Positions 13,601 to 25,600 of a stretch of 64,000 nucleotides of DNA are shown one piece after another. Origin of the DNA: Chaetorhynchus papuensis. Lineage: Eukaryota > Chordata > Aves > Passeriformes > Rhipiduridae. The stretch is taken from contig VWYX01000846.1 of NCBI GenBank assembly GCA_013396525.1, forward strand, positions 62,001 to 126,000, read 5' to 3'. The notes beneath the pieces were generated by a model, which had not been told where the DNA came from, did no database searches, and was given only the letters and a program-made list of their open reading frames with translations. Within the stretch, counting starts at the first letter, position 1, and each line of letters begins with the position of its first letter. Position numbers and translations under genes: made by a program.

Positions 13601-16600
13601 ATAGCATATGAAATGTGATAAGGAGGTCAGTTGTTTGGGGAGTTTCTGAGGCTTTAGCAGAGAATCACAGAATCATTTAGTTTGGAAAAGACCCTTAAGA
13701 TTGAGTCCAGCTGTGAAAGATTTCCCATTTAAAAGTGAAGTGTAAAATACTGGTGTAAATAAAGGGCTGGTTACAAATGCCATACATTCCTCAAAAAAAT
13801 TAGGCTACTCTGCTATGAGAAAAGATCTCTTAAGCTTATGTCTGTTTAAGCTGGACACTGGACACAACCAGGTCGTGAAATGAGGATCTGAAAATTGTTG
13901 TTTGGAAATAGCACTTCAAAGGAGGCTAATAATTAAAACCAGAGTTTACTCCCACTGAGACACTGCTTCTTTTAATTACTACCTGGATTTGTGTCTGGAG
14001 CTCTGGGTAATTAATCAGCAAAGGGTGACATAGAACCAAGGGTCAGTATATGGAGAACTTAATTTCCTTAGTGCTGGTGAACGTGAATGTAAACTGAATA
14101 GTTCTCATTCCTGGAATTGTGTAGAGTTTGTCAGATTCTTGCTTCTGTTGAAGAGCTTTATTGCCCTTATTTCTGCAGTAGCTATATATTCTTTCCTTTC
14201 ATGAAACTGTAAAGGGTTTTCCCCAAGAACTCTTTGTTTAATGCTGGTATAGTTCTTGCTTCTGGCTAACTCGGAGTAAGTGAGTATAAAATGCTATTTC
14301 AAGCCCCAAACGTGCAGTGTTGGAAGCTGGATAAGACTAAACTGCAGATTTTTTAGGAGCTTGTAAGTAAATCTTCTGTTACTGGATCTTCTTAGGCTTT
14401 TCTAGTCTCTGCTTTGCCTGCTAGACAGGTTTCCAAACCAATTTGTCCAGTGTCCTGCCAGGGAGGGTGGTGACAGCCACAGCTCCACATCCGAGTCTGT
14501 CGGTGCAGGTTGGATCCCTCCGGCCTGTTCTGGGAAGCAGAGCACAGATCCAGGGGAGGAATGTCTTGGGAAAAGAGGCAGAAAGAAACAGCTTTTGGAT
14601 TCCCTCTTGCCTCTCTTCCTAGATCTTAACAGACCCTCTCAGGTTGCTTAAAAGACAGCAGAGAAATGCAGAGTAACTGAGCAGAAATGCCTATATGTGT
14701 CTGTTACTGATTTTCCCTGCACAACACTTGCCTTTATAAGCATCTTCCAAGTGAGCAGAACCTACAGGTCTAAACCTTTACAGTGCTGATAAACTTGAGG
14801 TACTGTTCAGTGCCTCAAGTTCAATAGCTTTTGGTATTAACAGAGACCCTTTTACTTTCTATGAAATTGTCAGAGTGGAGATTCTAGATGATGGAACAAA
14901 AATCTTAAAGATGAAAGAAACCTGAGCTTTTTTGGTCAGAGTTGGACTGCTTAGAGTTCAGTTTCTGGCTATGATTAGAAATCCTTTAGGATGAAATAAC
15001 TGAACTAACAGGCTTTATATTTCTACTTCCCAAGAACTGAAGTATCTAGTTAACACCACTGCCAGTGGGTTCAGACAGGAGCTGCTACAGAAAACTGAAA
15101 CTGTTGCACTTAGATGAGGAAGGTTTTTACAATAAAATGAGGTTTCTGTGGTTGACAAGCTTCCTTGTGGCTGATTGCCTAAGCTTAGTGGATCTACGTA
15201 GCTTGCCTTGTTTGCCCTTAAGCAGTCTTGCCTGCAGTGGCAATACCAAGGTATTAATTGTATACCAAAGCCACTTAATTTAATAAGCACAAAGCTTATG
15301 CATTGCAGCATGGTCGTAGCTGGTGACTTTCCACTACCCTGAATATGCTGTGGAAACAGTTTTTAAAAGGCCAGCCCTTCCTGTTTCTTTTTTTTTTTTT
15401 TAATGAGGTGGGTGAGTGTATGGCAATCATGACAAATTCTACTGTGCCTGCTACTTCAGCAACTTAAAATAGATTCTTGCTATAAGAAATGAGCTCAGAT
15501 GTGTGTCTTTGCAGGGAAGAAAGATTGTTAAAACAGAGCACTTTTGGTTAACGTTGGCAACAGCAAACTGCAGGGCTGTTACAGTACTGAGATGATATTA
15601 TTTGTTTTATTATGAAGTCCCGTGGGCAACTGCAAATGATGGCACATAGGAAAGCAAAGTAAAACTGAATAGAAAACATTTTTTTCATGAAGAAACAGAA
15701 CTAATTAGTGATGTGTTGTGGCTGGGCCTAGTCAGAGGTGAAACTTGGGGTGCCTCACTAGTGATGCCAAGTACTAATTACTTGAATTTAATTTTGCTGA
15801 GTGAACAGTGTTGGTATGTGCCTCTTGCAAGTGTATACCAGGTAATCAACCAAGTAAAGGAAGGAAGTAAAAGTTCAGTTTAGGAGGGAAGGTCGGGGAA
15901 AAGCTGAGTTAGGTACTTTGCTAATGACTCACTGTTTATCACCCCCAATCCAGCTTTACATTCACTCAGATTTCTGTAGCTGTGTTAATTGCCACTGCTG
16001 TGAACTGGCCTGTGTTTGTTTTTGATTTTCCCCACCAGTTTGCTGCTGTGGCTGACTCGTGAACCTTGCTGCAATAATGTCCTTGTAGACTAAATTTTTT
16101 TCACTCAAGATTTTCTACTGTAACTAGAATTAAAATTCTTGTTTGTGTCAGATGTCACCAGTCAAGTTACATTAATATATTTCTTTTGTAGTTGTTCCTA
16201 ATATACATAAGAATTATTAGGTGATGCACACATCTTTAAAAAGAAAGTCTAGAGGATGTGTCACAACATATGAGAAGAAGAGAAAATGAAAAGTGAAAGA
16301 GCTGAATTGTAAATACTTGTCAGTTCAAGCAGAGAAGCATTCTGCAGAACCCGAGGCATTAGCATGTTTAAGCAGCTTAGCCTGGATGGACTGTGGTCCT
16401 AACACAGCACTAAATGGGTCACTGCTGGGGTGTATGCATGTCTTTCCACCCAGTGCTGTTAATTAGCTGTAGGTAGAGTCTTTGGGATTCTGGCTGTTAC
16501 AGTAGTAAATATGAACTTTGTGTTATTTAGTCATTGTTGTTAACAAATTTTTCATTCTGTAATGGAATCTATTAAAAGTCACTGTCACAGTCCCAGGAGT

Positions 16601-19600
16601 GATGTAAAGAAACATGAATTTGCAGTAAATCTGTGAGTGTCTTCAGATTCATACTCAATAGACCCAGTTAACACAGAAGCATTTAAGGTTTTTTCCAACA
16701 AAAATGTTGATGTGGAGCTGTGTGATTACAGTTTTCAAAGCAGCCTTACAGGAAGCTTGTTTGCACTGACCTTGGATGGTCAGTTTTGTCAGCCTCAAAG
16801 AGTGTTGTTTCTGCAGAGTTTGATGACCCCTCTGCCCTGGTGGTGCTGGCAGAAGAAGAGCTCGTGGTGATAGACTTGAAAAGTGCAGGCTGGCCAGCAG
16901 TGCACCCTCCATACCTGGCTTCCCTGCACTGCTCAGCCATCACCTGCTCTCACCACGTCTCCAACATCCCACTGAAGCTCTGGGAGAGGATTATCAGTGC
17001 TGGGAGCAAGCAGAACATTCACTACTCCAGTATGGTATGGCAGCTTTGTGTCCCCCTGTGTGTTCCCACGTGTTTAGGACAGTGTGACTGCCCAGGGTGT
17101 GGGTGGTCTGTGCTGCTGATGGTCTGCAGAGGATTCAGCCCCACCAGACACTGTCCTGCCTCTTAATAGGGTCGAGAGAGGCTTTTTCCCAAAGCACCAC
17201 CAGTACAGTTACTCACACTGGGGAATTAAAATGTGATATTTTTTTAAGCTTTGACAAGCCAGAGGGGAAGTCTGAGTGTTCCCAGCTGTCGGTGGTAACA
17301 AAGTTCTCATGCAAAAGCATGAAGCTTCTCCAGGAAATGTGTAGAATGCCTTCCAAAAGGCACAGTTGGTGTCAGAATGGGAACATCTAATCCAAACAAA
17401 AGCTGACAGCATGGACTGTTTCACTGCCACTTGCACTGGAGTTCATGCCCTCCTGCTGACTTTATATTCTCTCCACACTGTCACTGCTTAGGGGGTCACA
17501 CACTTCTCTTACTGTATTTGTAGCCGTGGCCGATTGATGGTGGCACCAACATCGCTCCGGATCCTCCGCAGAGGGACTTGCTGCTAACAGGGTGGGTACC
17601 GACCTCAGGACCATCAGGGAGCCCTTTCCAGTTCCAGTTCCCCCTTTTGAACTAACTGAGGCTTTCCTGTGGAGTTAAAGTCTGCTCATCTTGCAGGGAG
17701 GAGGCTGCAGCTTTACCGTGCAGCATCTCAAAGCTGTGCTGCTGCTTTGTAAAGCCAACTGAGTTTGCTGCTTCTGAGCAAGCAGGTCATGATGTCCACA
17801 GATAACCCAGAAAGTGGCTGATTTTTAGTTTTGATGTGTTATCCATTCCCCCTACTCCCAAAGTGTGTAGGAGTGCAGGCACTAATCCAGCCTGGTTCAA
17901 AGGCAGCAGTGTAAAAGTGAAGCTTAATCCTGCATGTTTTGAAGCATTTTTCCCTCTACCTTACACTCTGAATCTTAAAATAGAGGTTAGCTTGGACTCC
18001 TGTCTGCTTTGATCAGCATGAACAGATCTAGCTAAGATGTGGAATTAGCTAGCAAGAGATTGTCTCATTGCATAAAAATGTACCATTTTCTTTTCAAAGC
18101 GCTTTTGAGAGTTTCAATGGGCTGTTCCTCAGATTTCATTCTTGATGGAGCATGTTAGAAGCTCCTACCCTTGTGTTGGAAGACTGTTGCAAATTTTCAC
18201 CTGGAGAACTAAGATTAAAGCTTGATTTTTTTTTTAATCTTATTTTTTCCTTTCCTCACAGTAACCATATTTTTGCCTGGATGAGTTTTTCCTTCCATAT
18301 GCTAAGCTTTTTGCCTTTTCCATGTCTTTTTGGCGTAATCTTAAATTGGTGTAATGGTGTCAGACCACCAAGAACAGCTGGATTAAAAAATCCCAACAAA
18401 CTAAAACGAAACAAAACCAAAACCCACAAAAAATACCCAAGAAGCCACAAATCTTTCTCTTTGTGGTTTGTTTTTCTGGTTCTGTATTTTCCCCTCTGTT
18501 TTACCCTCCATGTGCTGTTCTCCTGTGTGATTTGTGTTCCTGTATCCTCCCCACCAGGCATGAGGATGGCACAGTGAGGTTTTGGGATGCCTCTGGTGTC
18601 TGCTTGCACCTCCTTTATAAGCTGAGCACAGTGAGAGTGTTCCTCACGGATGCTGATCCCAATGACAACATGAACACCCTGGGGGAGGACGAATGGCCTC
18701 CACTCCGCAAGGTAAGAGAGCTGCTGCTTGTAGAAACTTTCTGAAAACCCAGGCAGTTCTGATTCCTGCCCCAGTTAAAGACCAGCCCCTCTCTGTTCTC
18801 TTGCCTAGGTTGGTACCTTCGATCCTTACAGTGATGATCCAAGACTTGGGATCCAGAAGATCTACCTGTGTAAATACAGTGGATACTTGGCTGTTGCTGG
18901 TACAGCAGGACAGGTACTGGAATATGGACAATGAACATAAGCATTGTTTTCAGTGCAGGTTTCAGAGTAATCTGGAGATCTGCTAAAATTCAAAATGCTT
19001 ATTTCTCTCATGGTAAATTGATCTGTTTTCTGGAAATGCTTCATGGGACCCTGCTCCGGTGAGGCCCCACCTAGAGCACTGCATCCAGCACAGGAAGGAT
19101 ATGGAGCTGGTGGAGTGAGTCCAGAGGAGGCCACCAAGTTTGATTAGAGGGATGGAGCAGCTCTGCTCTGAGGAAAGGCTGAGAGAATTGGGATTCTTCA
19201 GCCTGGAGGAGGGAAGGTTTGAGGTCACCTAATTGCAGCCTTCTGGTACCTGAAAGGAACCTACAAGAAACATGGGCAGAGACTACTTACAAGGTCCTGG
19301 AGTGACCGAACAAGGGGGAGTAGCTTCAAACTGAAAGAGAGTAGGTTTACATTGGATATTAGATAGGAAGAACTTCTTTACTGTGAGGATGGTGAGGCAC
19401 TGTAACAGGTTGCCTGGAGAAGTTGTGGATGCCCCATGCCTGAAAGTGTTTAAGGCCAGGTTGGATGGAACTCTTGACCAGAAAAGGTGTCCCTGTCCAC
19501 GGCAGGAGTTAGAACTAGGTGATCTTTAACATGCCTTCCAACCCAAGCCATTCTGGGGTTTTCTGCTTTCTCTAGTTGGTATTTTAGACATTGTCTGCTG

Positions 19601-22600
19601 TTGCTTACCTGTCCTGAGAGGTGCTGTAGTTTAGCAGCTGTAGGGAAGGGCTGCAGCTTGGAGATCTGCCTGCACAGCAAAAGCTGTAGCAAAGGTTGTT
19701 CACTTCCTTTCAGGTGCTGGTGATGGAACTGAACGATGAGGATGCAGAACACGTGGTGGACCATGCTGAAGCAGATCTCCTGCAGGACCAAGAGGGCTAT
19801 CGATGGAAAGGTCACGAGAAGCTAAAAACTCGAGACGGCCCTGTTCGATTTGAAGCTGGTTTTCAGCCGTTTGTCCTTGTCCAATGTCAACCACCAGCTG
19901 TGGTCACCTCTTTGGCCCTGCACTCAGAGTGGAAGCTTGTGGCCTTTGGTACCAGTCATGGGTTTGGGCTTTTTGACCATCAGCAGAAGCGACTGGTCTT
20001 TGTCAAGTAAGTGTCATCTTTCCAGGGAATCTGTGGTAATCTTTATGTTAATGATGACCTGGAATTACTATCAAAGCAAGGTGTGATAGGTGATTTCTCA
20101 AGAGCTGTCACTGTAGCAAGAACCTCTGCTTCTTTTTTCTCCACCCTTGAAGATCTTCCAGAATATATAACTGTGTTCCAACATTTGTGTGGATCTTGTT
20201 GGACTCTTGGGAGCGATTGCCACCCAGTAGAAAGTGACCATGGGGCTACTGTCTCCCTCTTCCAGGTGCACACTGCATCCCAGTGACCAGTTGGCCTTAG
20301 AAGGTCCCCTGTCTCGGGTGAAATCCTTGAAGAAGTCCCTCCGTCAGTCATTCCGGCGGATCAGAAGAAGCCGCGTGTCCAGTAGGAAGCGGCGAGGAGG
20401 TAGTGGGAATGCCTCAGAGGTGAGGGGTTCACCTTTTTGGGGTCTGTCTGTTTACACCTTGGAGCCTGCTGAGACTGCTTAGAGCAGGAGATGGTCTCAG
20501 CCCTGCTATCAAATCAGTAGTTATTGGTATGAGGGAAAAACGGCAATTTCCGATGCTGCTCTGTTAGATAAAAACAGGCACGTTTTTAGAGAAGATCAGT
20601 GCAGAGGACAAGTTCACTGGTGTGACCCTGCTGTGCCTTTCTGTTGCTGCTCCCCTCCCTCTCTCTCCCTGCTGTGTCTATCCCTGACTGACAATGTGTC
20701 TCCTCATCTGTGAAGGTGCAGGAAGCAAATGCCAAGTTTGACCAGGACGCATTGCAGGAGATGGAACTGGCTCCAGTCCAGCGCAAGATCGAAGCCCGCT
20801 CGGCAGAAGACTCTTTCACTGGCTTTGTGCGAACCTTGTATTTTGCTGATACCTTCCTGAGAGACAGTGAGTAGGAGAAGCATCTCTCTCTTCTTCCAAA
20901 TGGGTTTTTACTTCTCCTGCCAAGGAGTGTATTAGGATTTACTGCCAGGAAAACTCGGCACCTCCTGTGTCCTACTTTGTGCTGTGCTGAAAAACCAATA
21001 TAGAACAAGAACATATGTTGTCATGCAGAATTGTTATTTAGCCATTCTGGGCTGCTGGCTAATCCGAAGCAAGTGGCAGTTCATCTTTGAATCAAGTCTT
21101 TATGTATGATTTTCAAACGTGCTGGATGACACCTGACTTTTTAGTATAAACTTTTCTTTTTCTAATTGCTCTGAAGTTCACCCATATCTCCAGCAGAGCC
21201 TTTAAATTTTGGTGAAGGTGGGGGCTGGTTGTGCATCAGAGCCCAAACTGATATCATGCACAAGTTTACTCTGCTCCCATGTGATATAAACGTGTGAAAA
21301 CTGGACACAGCAGTTGCGGTGGTTCGTGTGGTGGTACTTTCACCTTTGCTCACATGCAGTGTCCTTTCTGAGGGCTGCTGGGGGACATGTATTGGGAAGA
21401 GAATGGTAAGAACTTGCAATTTGCCTGGCAAGTCTCCCCAGATACAAAGATATTTAAGGTGCAAACAGAGGGAGGTTTTGTATATCCAGGGAAAGCTGTT
21501 ACTGAAGGGTGTCATGGATGGTGCCTTGCTCATGGGCCTTTTCCTTGTTCCAGGCTCCCGGCACTGCCCGTCCCTGTGGGCTGGCACCAATGGAGGGACA
21601 GTCTATGCCTTCTGTTTACGTGTTCCTCCAGCAGAGAGGAGGATGGATGAGCCTGTGAGGGCAGAGCAGGGTAAGTGCCTGGTGAAAGCAGGGTTCTGCT
21701 GGGTCTGAGCCATCACTCACAGGAGTTATGGGCAGAAAAGCAGGATTGCTCAATTAGTGCTGTATGTCAGTGACTGGAGCCAAGTGTGGCAGTGTCTGAG
21801 CTAAGCAATGCTCACTGCAGCAGCTGAGCTGGAGCTCCAGCACTGCTTGTTGTGCCTCAGCCTCATTTCCTACTCACTTCAGAAATGTAAATTTGTGTCA
21901 GCTGTCACTGAAGTTTGCCATCAACCCTCAGTGCACATGTCCCTTGTTCTGACAGCTGGGCCTGTTGTCTTTATGTAACAATGGTTTCTGTTTAACACAG
22001 ATCAGTCCAGTCAGAATGCCCTTCAACTACTAAATCTTGTCAGACAGCATTTCTGTAACCACAGTGTATAGGTCTCCAGCCCTGAGAGGATGTGAATGAG
22101 TTTCTAACAGTGTCTCTGACTAGACTCCTGTTTGTTTTGTCTGTTTGTTTTCCCTCCCTATCTTGCCTGTCTAGCCAAAGAGATTCAGCTGATGCACAGG
22201 GCTCCTGTTGTGGGGATACTTGTGTTGGATGGACGCAGCACTCCCCTCCCAGAACCTCTAGAAGTAGCACATGACCTTTCCAAGAGTCCTGATATGCAAG
22301 GCAGCCACCAACTGCTGGTGGTATCTGAAGAGCAATTTAAGGTGAGTGTCACTTATTGAGGGAGGGAGGTGCCTATGAACTGTGCATGAAATCTGCTAAA
22401 GCACTGGGCACAGCTCAGTGGAGAGAGAACTCTTGGGAGTGCTTGTTCTGCTGTACCTGAAGAACAGCCCTGGGACAGCATTTCTATTTGGTGCAGTCCA
22501 TAAATCAGATGTGTGCTGGCGAACTGGGTGTTCAGCATAGTGCTGAATATAGAAATTTTATGCCTATATTACACTATACTCTTTGGACAAGGCTGCTTCT

Positions 22601-25600
22601 GGTTTTGGGTAAGAGCTTTTCTGTGGTTAGTGCAGAAGCAGGAATTTGTAGGTATTTTTGTGAAGTAGCTCAAAAGTTTCTTGTTTTGCACACTATCTCA
22701 AACCTTGTTCTCTTCCTGTAATAGTTTGTAGCCAAATAGGGAAGAGTTTTGGAAAAACAGGGGAGAAGTGCAGTTACAGCCTGAAGGGTAAAACTGATGT
22801 CAGAGCAGAGAGAGGTTCTCACACTGCCTGTGGCTGATTCCTTCTTGTGAGCAGGGGCTTGGCTCTGGTTACACCTGTGTGTATTCCCTGTGAATGGAAA
22901 CATTGTCCAGGGAGGGAGCAGCAGACGGGCCCGGGGAGCTGCTGCTGCTGCCTTTGTGCAGGAAGAGGTGTCAGTGTCTGGTTTCTGTGACAGGTCTTCA
23001 CGTTGCCCAAGGTCAGCTCCAAGCTGAAGCTGAAGCTGACAGCCCTGGAGGGCTGCAGAGTACGGAAGGTGACAGTTGCCAACTTTGGCAGCTGCAAGAC
23101 CGACGATTACAGCGAGAACGACCTGGCAGTGCTGACCAACCTGGGAGACATCCAGATCATCTCCCTACCCTTCCTCAAGTTACAGATCCGCTACCCCTGC
23201 ATCCGCAAGGAGGATGTGAGTGGCATTGCATCCTGTGTCTTCACCAAATATGGCCAAGGTGAGGTGGGCTTCTCCCAAATCTCCCTCTCGTTGTGTGTTT
23301 GAGACAATGGGAAAGGGCTTAGTGTTTACAGCTGGCTGTGTACACATGTGAGAATATTTCAGAAATGTGTTCATTGTGTGTTTCTGGGCAGTACCAGCTC
23401 CCAGCAGGTACCAACACGTGAGTTAGCAGAATCAGGAGTGAATTTATTCAATTACTGTTAACGAATACAGAGGTTTTCAGCTTGGATGTGCTCCTTAGGT
23501 AACTTCCACCTGGCCACCTCCTCTTGTCTGGTGTGGGGGGAATGGCTCTCCAAGCAGCAGGCTCTGGGGAAATGTCTCCACTGTGCCTCTTGTGCATGCC
23601 TGTGTCTCAGCACTCACATTGCAAAACTGGGATCCAACATCCTATGGCTGCTGAAGACAGATTGCTGCTTTCCAGTTCATTTCTTGCATCTTTCTGTGCT
23701 GTTTTTCCTAAGTGTCAGCACAGGACAACAGAATTATCTCTCTCTCAGCATAATCTTAAATTGCACAGTCTCTAGGCTAACCAGAGGGGAGCTGGGTAAT
23801 ATCTTCCTCAATGATCCCTCCTTGCTTAGATGGAAGGAAATGCAAACGTTTTCTGCCAAGCACAGACCACTCCTAGATCTGTTCTTTTTTTTGGATCGCC
23901 TTTGGTTCTGGAACTGTTTCCTGAGAATTGCCCTTATAAATTCCCAATCACCTGTAGGTTTCTATCTGATCTCACCATCGGAGTTTGAGAGGTTTTCCCT
24001 TTCCACCAAATGGTTGGTGGAGCCCCGGTGCATCGTGGACATGCCAGAAGTGACAAGCAACAATCACGTGCACAACAAGTCTGGCACAGAGAATGCTGCA
24101 AGGAAATCCAGGTAAAGGCTGTAACACTCTTGCACACTGACTGTGTCTGAGTAGGGAGGAAAAAAAAAAACCCCTTTGAAGTTGTCTCCCGTAGAAGGAC
24201 TGGCATCAGGAAATGTAACCTTCCCCCTGATGGTTTTCCTACTTGGAGTACATTTGGTAGGACACAGCACTGGAACTGGTATCCCTAAGCTGGAGTCACT
24301 AACTTGGAGCAAGCCCTGGCTTGCTTTGCTTGTTCCCAAGTGCTGAGGCTGAACTGTTGCTCTGTGAAGGGAAATCCAGCATTCCTCTTCTCCTCTTGGA
24401 ATATCAGCGAGTAACAGCAGATCTGACACTCACAGAGATCCTACAAGAATTTTATTCTAAGAGTTTGTTAGTGTTCTGTGATGCCTGCAGACTTCTGCAT
24501 CACCAGTATGTGGTGAAGCCCTTCCTACACTCAGCAAACCATTTAGTTGATGTGCACTGGAGCCTCTTTCAGCTGCCAAGAACACACAGGATTTCTCTGC
24601 ACCCCTGTGCCTCAGCATCAGTAATTGTTTTCTGCCTCCTTTCCTTTTTCAGAGGACCAGGAAAGAGTCCAGGTGACTGTGGAGAAGATGGTAAGTGGAA
24701 AAAAAATAAGTGTACTAAAGGTAGCATGGTGATGTGTAAACCTCAAAATGTCTTTCCTGTTGCTACAGTTGATATTTTCTACCTAAGAAAGGGAAAAATA
24801 AGGAGGGATGTGGGGGAAACATAGTGACCTGCCTGGACTGTATTTTAGTTGATAGCTCTGAAATAAATTGTGTGTGGAAGATTCCCTTAAAGGTTAGAAC
24901 AGAGTTTTTGCTGGAGGAAAGGTCTGAAATTATTTCAATCTTCTGTTATCCAAACTAGTATTGCTGGAAAATACAGTTCAGTGCATGAGAGACTAAGGAT
25001 TAGTTGTGAAGCATTCAATAAAGTCAAAAAGTACTTAACATGGGGAAAAAATCCAGTTCCATTGTGGGTTTCCAAAACTGCACTTATTTCAGGTAAAGGG
25101 GAAAATATTGTTAGGTAAAAGCTTTTTTTTCTACTCTTTTTTAGAAAGGAAGTCTGGGAGGCTGATGGAACATGCCTTACTCAATGACGAAAGTGAGTGA
25201 GATGAAGTCTTGCTGCTGAGAGGGAAGGTGCCTTTCTGGGTGGGAAAAGAAGAAAGCTGCTGGGAATTTTGTGGATTCTTGTTCCAAGGGATCTGTAATT
25301 ACTGGTAGAAATGCTGGGTTGTCTTGAATCCCCAGAAATGAGGGGTTGGAGAGATAGCCATGCCCTCGGGCAGGGGTTGTTCTGCAGAGCTGCATTCCCT
25401 GCTGAGATAAGAGAAGGATCTTTATTTCCAGTAGGACTTGTGTCAGATGACTGGAACAGGCAGTTCCTTTGGGGCTCTGGTACACGGGGATTGGCAATGT
25501 TTCCTCTGGCAAATGACTGGTTCAGTCCTGTGTGCCAGCCTGCCCAGTAAAAACCTGGTGCTGTTGAAGAGGCAGTGATGGTCCCAGGACTGACCTCTGA

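Noticed and set aside
23486..24115. 209-residue plus-strand open frame around LLGL2 exon 20
   Set aside because: Only its last part (from GFYLISPSEF) is coding. The upstream part is intron read through the acceptor at 23956-23957.
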